In this document: positions 8,119 to 16,969 of the stretch, piece by piece
How the letters are laid out: every line of letters starts with the position of its first letter
Position numbering within the stretch: position 1 is the first letter of the stretch
From: Bacteroidales bacterium UBA5226
GTDB taxonomy: Bacteria > Bacteroidota > Bacteroidia > Bacteroidales > UBA932
NCBI GenBank assembly: GCA_002409325.1
Contig: DHUU01000018.1
Coordinates: forward strand, 246,824-310,823
Length of the DNA stretch: 64,000 nt
Direction of reading: 5' to 3'
Translations under genes and position numbers: made by a program
The notes under the pieces: model-generated
What the model saw: the letters and a program-made list of their open reading frames with translations, nothing else
Database searches by the model: none
Told to the model about the DNA's origin: nothing

Positions 8119-9457
8119 AACATTTTCAGTTGGAGGAATACATCCTGATGATAGTAAATTCTCCAGGGATTATCCTATAGAAAATTTCCCCATACCAAAA
8201 CGGGTTTTCATATCCACGAACCAGCACCTGGGGATGCCGGCTGTGCCGGTTGTCAAAAAAGGCGATACGGTTAAGGTGGGACAACTGATCGCAGAACCGG
8301 GAGGATATGTCTCGGCCCCGATTCACGCTTCTGTAAGCGGGACGGTGTCGGATGTGGCACCTTATCCCGATTTCCTGGGAAAAAAAGTCCTGACCGTTGT
8401 CATAGACACCACCGGGGATCAATGGGAGGAGGGGATTGAACGTTCCCCCGAGATCCGGCATGAAATCATTGCCACCCCCGAGGAAATTTTCAAAAAAATT
8501 TCCGGCTCGGGAATTGTCGGCCTGGGCGGAGCCTCCTTCCCCACACATGTGAAACTGACCCCGCTCGTAGGGATGAAGCCGGAGTACCTGATCCTGAACG
8601 GGGCAGAATGCGAACCATATCTTACCGCGGATTACCGGCTGATGATAGAGCATGGACAGGAAGTACTCATAGGGGGTGAACTGATGCGCCGTGCATTGGG
8701 AGCAGATGTAAGCGGCATAATTGGTATTGAGGAGAATAAACCCCGTGCCATAGAACTGATGAGGGAGCTGACTTCAAAGTCCCTGCAATGGAAGGTGGTG
8801 CCACTCAGAAAAAGGTATCCCCAGGGAGGGGAAAAACAACTGATCGATGCAGCTCTGGGCAGAAGGGTCGCATCGTTTGCCCTGCCCATTTCCACCGGAG
8901 CCATTGTCCAGAATGTGGGTACTGCCTATGCCGTTTATGAGGCAGTACAAAAAAACAAGCCCCTTATTTCCAAAGTATTGACGGTTAGCAGTTCGGACCT
9001 TTCCATCCAAAAGAATTACCGCTTCAGGGTAGGGACTCCCATTGCAGACATCCTGTCACATGCAGGAGCCATGGACAAGGATGGTAACCTCTCCCAGCAA
9101 TTTGCCAAAGTGGTGAACGGAGGGCCTATGATGGGCAAGCCTGTATCCAACCTGGAAGCACCAGTTATGAAAAGCACCTCGGGTCTCCTCCTCTTTACCG
9201 AAAAAGAGACAAAACGTAAGGAACCCGGCGAATGCATCCGTTGTGCCAAGTGTTTTGAAGCGTGTCCCATGCGGCTGCAACCCTATCTCTTGTATCAGCT
9301 GGCCCTGGCGGGTCGTACTCAGGAACTGGAAGAACACCGCGTTTTTGATTGCATAGAATGCGGATGTTGCCTTTATACCTGCCCGGCACACCTGCCCTTG
9401 CTGGATCAGATACGTCTGGCCAGAAACGCCTCTTTGAAGAATAAACGCAAGAAATAA
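8111..9457 (+). CDS. rnfC: Electron transport complex subunit RnfC
   Basis: A 448-residue peripheral subunit that carries NADH/FMN-binding and 4Fe-4S domains. The glycine-rich GIVGLGGASFPTHVK stretch (about 135-150) is the flavin/NADH-binding region, NGAECEPYLT is a family signature, and two C-terminal ferredoxin motifs, CIRCAKCFEACP and CIECGCCLYTCP, bind clusters. It is the NAD+-reacting end of the complex. It lacks the long alanine/lysine-rich C-terminal extension of gammaproteobacterial RnfC. One base separates it from rnfD. Confidence 0.97.
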   Translation: MSKTFSVGGIHPDDSKFSRDYPIENFPIPKRVFISTNQHLGMPAVPVVKKGDTVKVGQLIAEPGGYVSAPIHASVSGTVSDVAPYPDFLGKKVLTVVIDTTGDQWEEGIERSPEIRHEIIATPEEIFKKISGSGIVGLGGASFPTHVKLTPLVGMKPEYLILNGAECEPYLTADYRLMIEHGQEVLIGGELMRRALGADVSGIIGIEENKPRAIELMRELTSKSLQWKVVPLRKRYPQGGEKQLIDAALGRRVASFALPISTGAIVQNVGTAYAVYEAVQKNKPLISKVLTVSSSDLSIQKNYRFRVGTPIADILSHAGAMDKDGNLSQQFAKVVNGGPMMGKPVSNLEAPVMKSTSGLLLFTEKETKRKEPGECIRCAKCFEACPMRLQPYLLYQLALAGRTQELEEHRVFDCIECGCCLYTCPAHLPLLDQIRLARNASLKNKRKK

Positions 9458-9458
9458 T

Positions 9459-10502
9459 ATGGACAAACTAATTGTTTCACCGGCTCCTCACCTGCACAGC
9501 AAAGAGAATACACGCAGGATCATGCGCGATGTGATCATCGCTCTGATGCCTTCTGTTCTTGTGAGCGTTTATTTTGCAGGACTCAGTTCTTTGCTGGTAA
9601 TTATTGTTTCGGTTGCCGGTTGTGTTCTCATGGAACACCTGATTGTCCGGTACCTTATGAAGAAAAAAACAACGATACATGACCTCTCCGCTGTGGTTAC
9701 CGGATTGATACTGGCTGTAAACCTGCCTGTTTCTTCCCCCTGGTGGATGGTTCTGATTGGATGCGTTGTCGCCATAGGTATTGCAAAAATGACCTTTGGA
9801 GGACTAGGGCACAACCTGTTTAATCCCGCCCTGGTGGGCCGTGTTTTTCTTTTGATATCGTTTCCTGTGCAGATGACCAACTGGTCCCTGAACAACAGCA
9901 TCTTCAGGCCCGATACATGGGAACTGCCAAAAGGACTGCTCGGGGCCCAGGGACAATTTCTGGATGCAACATCAGGGGCCACACCCCTGGGAATCATTAA
10001 AGAAGGACTGGCAAACGGACTGACCATGGAAACATTGAGTCAGCAACACGATTTTTCATACTGGCAAATGCTCTTCGGACACATAGACGGATCTTTGGGG
10101 GAAGCTTCGGCTCTGGCCGTCTTGCTGGGATTTGCCTACCTGCTGCTCAGGAAAGTGATCAAGCCTATGATTCCTGTTTCCATCCTGGTGACGGTGGCTG
10201 TTTTTTCCGGGATCCTTTGGCTGATGGACCCTTCCATGAACGCAGATCCCCTCTTTCACCTGCTTACCGGGGGATTGCTGCTGGGTGCTGTATTCATGGC
10301 TACCGATTACACCACTTCCCCCATGTCTCCCTTGGGCATGCTCATCTATGGGGCGGGCATAGGTGTGATGACCATAATCATCCGGGTCTGGGGATCTTAT
10401 CCGGAAGGCGTTTCTTTTGCCATTTTATTCATGAATGCCCTGACACCCCTGTTAAACAAGATCAAACCAATCCCGTACAAAAAGGAGGTGAGCCTTGGCT
10501 AG
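9459..10502 (+). CDS. rnfD: Electron transport complex subunit RnfD
   Basis: A 347-residue integral membrane subunit with about nine to ten helices. The covalent-FMN attachment motif is present as ATSGATPLG, in which the final threonine is the flavinylation site. The N-terminal PHLHSKENTRRIM and FGGLGHNLFNPALVGR signatures are typical of RnfD/NqrB. Its stop lies 8 bases inside rnfG. It provides part of the ion channel of the Rnf pump. Confidence 0.97.
   Translation: MDKLIVSPAPHLHSKENTRRIMRDVIIALMPSVLVSVYFAGLSSLLVIIVSVAGCVLMEHLIVRYLMKKKTTIHDLSAVVTGLILAVNLPVSSPWWMVLIGCVVAIGIAKMTFGGLGHNLFNPALVGRVFLLISFPVQMTNWSLNNSIFRPDTWELPKGLLGAQGQFLDATSGATPLGIIKEGLANGLTMETLSQQHDFSYWQMLFGHIDGSLGEASALAVLLGFAYLLLRKVIKPMIPVSILVTVAVFSGILWLMDPSMNADPLFHLLTGGLLLGAVFMATDYTTSPMSPLGMLIYGAGIGVMTIIIRVWGSYPEGVSFAILFMNALTPLLNKIKPIPYKKEVSLG
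10481..10497 (+). promoter_or_regulatory. Strong ribosome binding site deciding a TTG start for rnfG
   Basis: AAAGGAGGTGA at 10481-10491 lies 7-8 bases before a TTG at 10495. It is the best anti-Shine-Dalgarno match noticed in the window and there is no nearby ATG in the rnfG frame, so the TTG is very likely the true start. Confidence 0.8.
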
Positions 10503-11085
10503 AGAATCGAATTTCAGGAACATGTTCCTGTGTCTGCTGATCATTTGCTTTGGCGGATCAGCACTTTTAGGCGGTGTATACCTGATTACTTACGAACCTA
10601 TAGTGGCAGCACAGGAAGCCAGGGTTAACCAGGCACTGGGCGGTGTATTGCCACAATTTGACAACATGCCGGCACAGGAAGCTTATCAGGTGGAGGCATA
10701 CGGAAAAAAACTAACCATTTACCCGGGCACCCTGAACGGAGTACTTACCGGGGTGGCCGTTGAGGCAACCACCACCAAAGGTTTTGGAGGCCAGATCAAA
10801 GTGATGGTGGGATTTCTGCCCGATGGCACCATCAACAACACGGCAGTCATATCGCACACTGAAACCCCGGGATTGGGAGATAAGATAGATCCGAAAAAAA
10901 GTAAATTTTCGTTACAATTCAATCAGAAAAACCCCGAATCTTTCCGGCTTGCCGTAAAAAAGGACGGAGGCCAGGTTGATGCCATAACAGCGGCCACCAT
11001 CAGTTCCAGGGCTTTCTGCGATGTGGTGGACCTGGCTTACCAGGCTTTTAGACAATCAATTCAAAAAGAAGGAGGCGACCAATGA
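10495..11085 (+). CDS. rnfG: Electron transport complex subunit RnfG
   Basis: A 196-residue periplasmic subunit anchored by one N-terminal helix (about 8-31). It holds a covalently bound FMN; the flavinylation motif appears here as DAITAATISSRAF, a TAAT variant of the usual S/T-G-A-T, with the acceptor threonine kept. The start is TTG with a strong Shine-Dalgarno sequence, overlapping rnfD by 8 bases. The stop overlaps the rnfE start by four bases (ATGA). A flavin transferase (ApbE) is needed to load FMN and is not in this window. Confidence 0.96.
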   Translation: MARESNFRNMFLCLLIICFGGSALLGGVYLITYEPIVAAQEARVNQALGGVLPQFDNMPAQEAYQVEAYGKKLTIYPGTLNGVLTGVAVEATTTKGFGGQIKVMVGFLPDGTINNTAVISHTETPGLGDKIDPKKSKFSLQFNQKNPESFRLAVKKDGGQVDAITAATISSRAFCDVVDLAYQAFRQSIQKEGGDQ

Positions 11086-11663
11086 GCAGGCTAAAAACCT
11101 TAATCAACGGCATAATCAAGGGAAATCCCACTTTTGTGCTTGTGCTGGGTATGTGTCCCACGTTGGGGACAACCACCTCTGCAATAAACGGAATGAGCAT
11201 GGGTCTGGCTACCACTTTTGTACTCATGTTGTCCAACATGGTTATTTCCCTTATTGGAGGTCTGGTTCCGTCAAAGGTCAGAATACCTGCCTTTGTTGTG
11301 GTAATAGCCGTTTTTGTCACCGTGGTACAACTGGTTATGCAGGCTTACGTTCCGGCATTGTACCAGACGCTGGGGCTGTTCATCCCCCTGATTGTGGTCA
11401 ACTGTATAGTGCTGGGAAGGGCAGAAGCCTATGCCAGCAAGAATAAACCGTTTGATTCTTTCCTTGACGGTCTGGGCTCGGGTCTGGGCTTTACCCTGTC
11501 ACTTACCGTACTTGGGACGGTACGTGAACTGCTGGGATCTGGTTCTTTTTTTGGTATGAAAATCATACCCGGAGATGCCATTTTGATCTTTATCCTTGCC
11601 CCTGGTGCCTTCATAGCCCTGGGTTACCTTATGGTATTGTTCAATAAGTTAAATAAGGCATAG
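11082..11663 (+). CDS. rnfE: Electron transport complex subunit RnfE
   Basis: A 193-residue integral membrane subunit with six predicted helices; it pairs with RnfA to form the inverted-repeat membrane core that holds a 2Fe-2S centre. The GMCPTLGTTTSAINGM start region is characteristic, with the conserved cysteine in the first helix. A clear GGAGG sits upstream, inside rnfG, and the gene starts on the ATGA overlap. rnfA follows after four bases. Confidence 0.96.
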   Translation: MSRLKTLINGIIKGNPTFVLVLGMCPTLGTTTSAINGMSMGLATTFVLMLSNMVISLIGGLVPSKVRIPAFVVVIAVFVTVVQLVMQAYVPALYQTLGLFIPLIVVNCIVLGRAEAYASKNKPFDSFLDGLGSGLGFTLSLTVLGTVRELLGSGSFFGMKIIPGDAILIFILAPGAFIALGYLMVLFNKLNKA

Positions 11664-11667
11664 TCGT

Positions 11668-12267
11668 ATGGAATACATAATCATCATTATATCGGCGGTC
11701 TTTGTCAACAACATTGTGTTGAACCAGTTTTTGGGCATATGTCCGTTTCTGGGAGTATCCAACAAAATTTCTACGGCTACAGGGATGGCTGCCGCTGTGG
11801 TTTTTGTAATGACCCTTTCTACCTTGTTCACCTATCTGGTCCAGTATTATATTTTAGATCCGCTCAACATAGCCTTCATGCAGACAGTGACTTTTATCCT
11901 GGTCATTGCAGCTCTTGTCCAGATGGTGGAAATCATCCTGAAGAAAATTTCTCCGGCACTATACCAGGCCCTGGGTATTTTTTTGCCGCTGATCACCACT
12001 AACTGTGCTGTTCTGGGGGTTGCTATCCTGGTGGTGACAAAGGAATTCAGTTTTGGAGGAACACCTCACATGCTCGACCTGCCGCAATCCCTTGTTTACA
12101 CTGCATCCATGGCCTTGGGCTTTGGCCTGGCCCTGATCATTTTTGCCGGCATGCGTGAGCAAATGGATCTTGTCGGGGTTCCCAAACCATTCCGGGGCGT
12201 GCCCATATCGCTCATCACGGCAGGAATCCTGTCGCTAGCCTTTATGGGATTTTCAGGCATTGTATAA
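11668..12267 (+). CDS. rnfA: Electron transport complex subunit RnfA
   Basis: A 199-residue integral membrane subunit with six helices and the family signature NNIVLNQFLGICPFLGVSNK, including the cysteine that binds the membrane-buried iron-sulfur centre shared with RnfE. It completes the set in the order B-C-D-G-E-A, the usual order in Bacteroidota. A 75-residue TPR-like gene follows after 11 bases and is probably in the same transcript. Confidence 0.97.
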   Translation: MEYIIIIISAVFVNNIVLNQFLGICPFLGVSNKISTATGMAAAVVFVMTLSTLFTYLVQYYILDPLNIAFMQTVTFILVIAALVQMVEIILKKISPALYQALGIFLPLITTNCAVLGVAILVVTKEFSFGGTPHMLDLPQSLVYTASMALGFGLALIIFAGMREQMDLVGVPKPFRGVPISLITAGILSLAFMGFSGIV

Positions 12268-12278
12268 AAAAGACAGCT

Positions 12279-12506
12279 ATGGAAACAATAGAAGAACTGA
12301 GAAAATACGTCAAAACACCCGAAGGTTCCCGTGACCAGACTGCCTGGTATAAGCTGGGTGGATTATACCGTCAGCAGGAAAACTGGGGCAAAGCCCTAAA
12401 TGCTTATGCCAAATGTATGGAACTGGGTGCATCCAACGCTGCCCGCGAAGCAACGGAAGCCATTAAACGCATCCTTGATTACAGGAACGAGGATTGGATG
12501 CCATAG
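12279..12506 (+). CDS. Small TPR-like protein
   Basis: A 75-residue cytoplasmic protein that looks like little more than one or two tetratricopeptide helices: residues about 20-52 (WYKLGGLYRQQENWGKALNAYA) fit a TPR unit, with a second helix pair after it. No enzymatic motif is present. It sits directly behind rnfA, so it may be co-expressed with the Rnf complex, but no function can be assigned. Its last 28 bases overlap the 3' end of the convergent dacA-like gene. Confidence 0.72.
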   Translation: METIEELRKYVKTPEGSRDQTAWYKLGGLYRQQENWGKALNAYAKCMELGASNAAREATEAIKRILDYRNEDWMP

Positions 12507-13390
12507 ACAGCGACCTTGTTCATAAGCATAGTAAAACCATAATCCATCAAGCGTGCCGCATCCTGTGCCCGTGCATAGGATGAAGGGGCTTTCATGACAA
12601 CGGCTATGACCCGTTTGTCTGCCAGGGTGGCTGTGGCCGTAATGCATAGGCCGGCCGCCGAGGTATACCCGGTCTTAAAGCCGTCGCACCCGTTGTAATG
12701 GTAGGTTTTCCCCGGCAACAAATTATTGGTGGACCCGTATACAGTTCCCCTGAAATCCAGACTGGTTAGCGATGTGTACTCCAGGATAACCGGAAACCTC
12801 CGGATAAATTCCCGGGTGAGCAACGCCATGGAGCGCGGGGTGATCTCGTTTTTTGAAGACAGGCCGGCGGCATCGAAGTAACGGGCTTCAAGCTTCAGGG
12901 AGTCGGCATACCGATTCATTATTGCAGAAAAGTCCGTTTCTGTGCCCCCGGACAGGTATTCCCCTAAAGCAACGGCACAGGCATTGGCCGAGACAACACA
13001 AAGAGCCCCGATCATTTCATCTATAGAATAAGTGAGCTGTTCATTAAGGGGGACATTGGACTCCCCCGGGTTTACAGAGCGTGCTGCTGCATTGGCACTG
13101 ATGGGAATCTGCGAATCCAGGGACAAATATCCTTTTTCAATATGATCAAAGACAATATACATTGTCATCACTTTGGTCATGCTGGCAGGAACTAGCGGGG
13201 AATCGGAACTATGGGTGTACAGCGCCTCCCCGCTGTCCGCATCAATGACAATGGCCCCCTGGCAGCTCAATCCCAGGTATACCGGTTTCTCTTTGTCTGG
13301 TTCTGGGTCGGGCTGGATTTGTTTTTCACAGGCAGTCAAGATCAGGACCAGGATCAGGCCTGACAGTAGTGCGAGTCTGTTCATTTTCAT
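12479..13390 (-). CDS. D-alanyl-D-alanine carboxypeptidase (S11, low-molecular-weight PBP), lipoprotein
   Basis: A 303-residue serine peptidase that trims the terminal D-Ala of peptidoglycan stem peptides. The three active-site motifs are intact: S70-M-T-K73, S134-A-N136 and K239-T-G241. An SPII lipobox (ILTAC, cysteine 21) predicts a lipid-anchored protein rather than one held by a C-terminal helix; the PBP5 C-terminal beta domain is absent. A TACATTTG -7 box lies 5 bases from the start codon. The gene is divergent from a GH2 glycosidase, with 38 bases between them. Confidence 0.94.
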   Translation of the reverse strand: MKMNRLALLSGLILVLILTACEKQIQPDPEPDKEKPVYLGLSCQGAIVIDADSGEALYTHSSDSPLVPASMTKVMTMYIVFDHIEKGYLSLDSQIPISANAAARSVNPGESNVPLNEQLTYSIDEMIGALCVVSANACAVALGEYLSGGTETDFSAIMNRYADSLKLEARYFDAAGLSSKNEITPRSMALLTREFIRRFPVILEYTSLTSLDFRGTVYGSTNNLLPGKTYHYNGCDGFKTGYTSAAGLCITATATLADKRVIAVVMKAPSSYARAQDAARLMDYGFTMLMNKVAVYGIQSSFL

Positions 13391-13395
13391 GAATC

Positions 13396-13424
13396 CAAAT
13401 GTAGGTAAAATTCCATTACCTTTG
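13396..13424. promoter_or_regulatory. Back-to-back -7 boxes of a divergent promoter pair
   Basis: The 38-base gap holds TACATTTG on the minus strand (13396-13403), 5 bases from the dacA-like start, and TACCTTTG on the plus strand (13417-13424), 4 bases from the GH2 start. Both match the Bacteroidota -7 consensus TAnnTTTG. Neither has an obvious TTTG at the -33 position. Confidence 0.68.
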
Positions 13425-13428
13425 TTTT

Positions 13429-15714
13429 ATGAAAAAGTTGACATGGATACTGTTTTTGCTGGCCCTGTCGTGCAGTACCCCGGATTATTTTAAGGTACAG
13501 GAACTGAACACGGGGTGGGAATTCTGGAAAGACCAGGACCCCGAGGGGATTCAAAACGTTTTTCTTCCCCATACCCCGCAGTTGGAACCCTACCTGGTGA
13601 ATGATCAGTGGCAGGGAATCTGCTGGTACCGGAAGGTGGTGGATATACCCCCGGGAAGACACCTGCTGGTGCGCTTTGAAGGAGCCATGAACGTTGCAGA
13701 GCTATGGATTAACGGCCATTATGCCGGCAGACATATGGGGGGATACCTTCCCTTTGTCTGTGATGTAACGGGCATTATGAAAGAAAACGGAGACTTGTCG
13801 CCACAGGCCGAATTGAAGCTCCGCCTGGACAACCGCGACAACCCGGTTACCGGACCCAAGCCATTGAAAATGCTGGATTTCAACATGTACGGCGGACTTT
13901 ACAGGGATGCCAGCCTGATCATTAAGTCACCCCTTCATATTACAGATCCCATCCTTGAATACACACCTGCCGGCGGGGGCGTTTTAGTGACCTGCCCTTC
14001 CGTTTCAAAGGACTCTGCCCTGGTTCAGGTCAGGACACATATACGGTATAGCCCCCTGGATGAAAACCAGGCCGAAACGCAAACCTTTATCCTGGAACAG
14101 ACCCTTATGGCCGGAGACAGCGTGTGTGCCTCTTCTGAGCAGGAGATCCGCCTGGAAAGTGGGCGTTCCTATACCGCCCTTGATGTACTCAGTGTGTGGG
14201 AACCCGCACTATGGAGCCCTGAACAGCCAAATTGCTATGACCTTGAAACGCGAATTGTTGTGCCCGGCCCCCGGAACCGCAGAGTGATCGTAGACCGGGT
14301 GCATACCACCGTAGGAATCAGGGAAGCCGTTTTTCGGGGGAAAGAACTATATATCAACGGGAACAAGACTTTTCTGCGCGGGGTAAACCGCCATCAGGAG
14401 TACCCGTATGTGGGCTATGCCGTACCCGGGAACGCACAATGGCGTGATGCCCAAAAGATTAAGGAAGCCGGTTTTAACCTGGTGCGCCTGTCCCACTATC
14501 CGCAATCCCCCGATTTCATGGAAGCCTGTAACCGACTGGGATTGTTTGTGCTGGATGCCATCCCGGGCTGGCAGTATTTTTCTGACGACCCGGCTTTTCA
14601 GGAACAGGTCATTCAAACAGCCCGGGATATGATACGCAGGGACCGCAACCATCCGTGTGTCCTGGCCTGGGAAGTATCCTTGAACGAATCGTGGATGAGT
14701 GAAGATTTCATAGACAGGATACTGGAAGCTTCCCGCAGTGAAATGCCGGCTCCCATATATACCGCCGGCTGGCAGGAATACGGGTACGATATTTTCCTGC
14801 AGGCCAGACAACACCGGCTGGGGCATCCGTCCACAGCAATCCCTAAGCCTTTGATCGTCTCTGAATACGGGGACTGGGAATATTATGCATTGAATGCGGG
14901 ATTTGCCCAGCAAAACTGGGAAAACCTGCAACCTGCCGAGCGATCCAGCCGACAACTCAGGGAATACGGTCAGACACGACTGCTCCAGCAGGTGACCAAT
15001 ATCCGGGAAGCCCACAAGAGCAATTACCTGGTTGATGCCTGTGCAGACAACTACTGGGTCATGTTTGATTACAACCGGGGATATGCCGATGATCTGGAAG
15101 CCTCGGGCCTTATGTCTCTGGAAAGGCTCCCAAAATTCTCCTGGCACTTCTTCCGCTCGCAGCGTTCACCCCTGGAGCACCCCATGGTCTTTATTGCCGA
15201 CTATTGGGAAGGAACCGGAACCGCACCGGTGGAAGTGCAGGTGTTGAGCAATGCAGAGCAGGTGGGATTGTGGCTGAACGGGAAACTGGTAGAGCGCAGG
15301 GAACCGCCATTTAAGTTTGTAGTACCCCACTTTGAAAAAGGCTGGCTAAAGGCCGAGGCATACTGCGGAGAAGAGGTTTGTGCACGCGACAGCGTCCATA
15401 CCCCGGGTGAAGCGGTTGCCTTGGAATGGTGGCTGGATACGGGCAACATTCCTGCCGCCCCCAACGATCTGCTATTTGTCTACGCAAAAGCGGTAGACCA
15501 CCAGGGTCATCCGGTGCCATCTGCTGAGGGCCGGGTGTTATTTACCCTGGAGGGGAAGGAAATGTGGCTCATCGGCGAAGAACCTGACGGAAAGGTTGGG
15601 CAGACACTCCGGACAGAGGCACCCCTCAGGGCAGGGATTGCTTTTGCCCTTTTGCGGCTTACACCCCAGTGGGATGATAGCGAACCGCATATTTCAGTAA
15701 CTTTGATACCATGA
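13429..15714 (+). CDS. Glycoside hydrolase family 2 protein, lipoprotein
   Basis: A 761-residue exo-glycosidase anchored by an SPII lipobox (LLALSC, cysteine 15). Domains in order: jelly-roll sugar-binding domain (about 25-165), Ig-like domain (about 170-295), TIM barrel (about 297-580) and C-terminal beta domains (about 590-761, DUF4982-like). The acid/base is E420 in the SLNESW motif and the nucleophile is E479 in IVSEYGDW. GH2 includes beta-galactosidases, beta-glucuronidases and beta-mannosidases; the specificity cannot be fixed from sequence. There is no SusC/D pair nearby. The next gene overlaps by four bases. Confidence 0.92.
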   Translation: MKKLTWILFLLALSCSTPDYFKVQELNTGWEFWKDQDPEGIQNVFLPHTPQLEPYLVNDQWQGICWYRKVVDIPPGRHLLVRFEGAMNVAELWINGHYAGRHMGGYLPFVCDVTGIMKENGDLSPQAELKLRLDNRDNPVTGPKPLKMLDFNMYGGLYRDASLIIKSPLHITDPILEYTPAGGGVLVTCPSVSKDSALVQVRTHIRYSPLDENQAETQTFILEQTLMAGDSVCASSEQEIRLESGRSYTALDVLSVWEPALWSPEQPNCYDLETRIVVPGPRNRRVIVDRVHTTVGIREAVFRGKELYINGNKTFLRGVNRHQEYPYVGYAVPGNAQWRDAQKIKEAGFNLVRLSHYPQSPDFMEACNRLGLFVLDAIPGWQYFSDDPAFQEQVIQTARDMIRRDRNHPCVLAWEVSLNESWMSEDFIDRILEASRSEMPAPIYTAGWQEYGYDIFLQARQHRLGHPSTAIPKPLIVSEYGDWEYYALNAGFAQQNWENLQPAERSSRQLREYGQTRLLQQVTNIREAHKSNYLVDACADNYWVMFDYNRGYADDLEASGLMSLERLPKFSWHFFRSQRSPLEHPMVFIADYWEGTGTAPVEVQVLSNAEQVGLWLNGKLVERREPPFKFVVPHFEKGWLKAEAYCGEEVCARDSVHTPGEAVALEWWLDTGNIPAAPNDLLFVYAKAVDHQGHPVPSAEGRVLFTLEGKEMWLIGEEPDGKVGQTLRTEAPLRAGIAFALLRLTPQWDDSEPHISVTLIP

Positions 15715-16235
15715 ATCATAAGATCAGAACACTTATTCTTTTGTTGGCAACAGGCATCCTGGCCATTTCGTGCCAGGAAGAAGGGGGCTATCCCGCAACG
15801 TATTATTTCGGGTCCCGGGCCAACATAGCTTTTAGTGAAGTAACCTCAACCAATACCCCCGGCCTTAGGGAGCTGGCTGAAATGCTTACCCAGAAACGCG
15901 ACGAAATTCAAAAAGACTTTCAATTTGACTGGATGGTTACCAGCTCGGGAAACACCCGGGAAGCGGCTATGGAAAATGCTGTTGGCAAAGCCATTGCCAG
16001 TTTTACTTCCAGCATAGTGACCAACTTTGACCTGGAAATGCAAAGTTTTGGGGATGAGTTTACATCCAGAAAACAGGAATTATCACAGGACCTGTCCCGG
16101 GAAGCGGGCTCGGTTAAGTTCACGGTACATTTGTACCTTACAGCCGAAGATGCTATCGCTCAGGGATACGAAATGCCTCTGGCCGTATCCAGAACGTATA
16201 CCTTTGAATGCCGCGGTAAAAACGAATCTTACTAG
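15711..16235 (+). CDS. Unknown lipoprotein, co-transcribed with GH2
   Basis: A 174-residue protein with an SPII signal (LAISC, cysteine 21) and no motif I recognise. The mature part is a mixed alpha/beta sequence with an amphipathic helical stretch around residues 45-80 and beta strands toward the C-terminus. The start overlaps the GH2 stop by four bases (ATGA), so it is translated from the same message and may share its compartment. Its stop overlaps that of the convergent cyclophilin gene by four bases. Possibly specific to Bacteroidota. Confidence 0.75.
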   Translation: MNHKIRTLILLLATGILAISCQEEGGYPATYYFGSRANIAFSEVTSTNTPGLRELAEMLTQKRDEIQKDFQFDWMVTSSGNTREAAMENAVGKAIASFTSSIVTNFDLEMQSFGDEFTSRKQELSQDLSREAGSVKFTVHLYLTAEDAIAQGYEMPLAVSRTYTFECRGKNESY

Positions 16236-16900
16236 AGTACTGGCAGAATGCTTATGATGCGCACATCTTTGACCGGTCTGTCTGCTGCGCCGGTTTCTAC
16301 AGAAGCGATCTTATCAATGACTTCCAGCCCTTCCGTGACTTCCCCGAACACCGTATAGTTACCGTTAAGCTGGCGGCAAGCTTCAGGGCTGTGTACTATA
16401 TAAAATTGTGAGCCGGAAGAAGCCTTTTCAGGATTGACGGCGTCTCCTGTCCTGGCAGCGGCTATCGCTCCTTTTTTATGTGTCAGTCCCGTTACAAATT
16501 CTGCAGGGACGGTATAACCTGGGCCACCCGAACCAAGCCTATCTCCGGCAGCGGCGGTACGTGATCGGGGATCGCCGCACTGGATCATAAAACCATTGAT
16601 CACACGATGAAACAGGATGTTGTCATAAAAGCGCTCAGAAGCCAGTTTTACAAAATTGTCCCGGTGCAGGGGTGTCTCGCTGTACAGTCTTATAATCATA
16701 GACCCTTCCGTAGTTTTGAGTTCAAATACAGGATCTGCGGGCAATGTGGCCGGGTCGAAGGCCGATTCCGGGGCGGCCTGTGTTGTTGTTTCATTCGCTG
16801 TCGCGACTGCCGCTTCTTTGGCTTTTTTACCCGTATTGTTACAGGATCCCATGCAAAGTGCACTCATACCAATCAGAATTATTAACGTTGTTTTTTTCAT
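16232..16900 (-). CDS. Peptidylprolyl isomerase, cyclophilin type, lipoprotein
   Basis: A 222-residue proline cis/trans isomerase. After an SPII signal (ALCMGSC) and a short Ala/Thr/Glu-rich linker, residues about 60-222 form a cyclophilin domain with the active-site stretch FHRVINGFMIQCGDPR, followed by GSGGPGYTVPAEF and GSQFYIVHS. It is likely a periplasmic folding helper tethered to a membrane. A longer open frame reaches 17056, but residues before MKKTTL do not fit a signal peptide and overlap the divergent dut gene, so I start at 16900. Confidence 0.92.
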   Translation of the reverse strand: MKKTTLIILIGMSALCMGSCNNTGKKAKEAAVATANETTTQAAPESAFDPATLPADPVFELKTTEGSMIIRLYSETPLHRDNFVKLASERFYDNILFHRVINGFMIQCGDPRSRTAAAGDRLGSGGPGYTVPAEFVTGLTHKKGAIAAARTGDAVNPEKASSGSQFYIVHSPEACRQLNGNYTVFGEVTEGLEVIDKIASVETGAADRPVKDVRIISILPVL

Positions 16901-16956
16901 ATAGCTGAACGTGATTATTTCTAAGCTTTCCGGAAGGCTAAGGTAGCGTTTTTTTT

Positions 16957-16964
16957 TATATTTG
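16957..16964 (+). promoter_or_regulatory. -7 promoter box of dut
   Basis: TATATTTG matches TAnnTTTG and ends 5 bases before the dut ATG, implying a very short or absent 5' UTR. A T-rich run precedes it. Confidence 0.65.
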
Positions 16965-16969
16965 TATTT

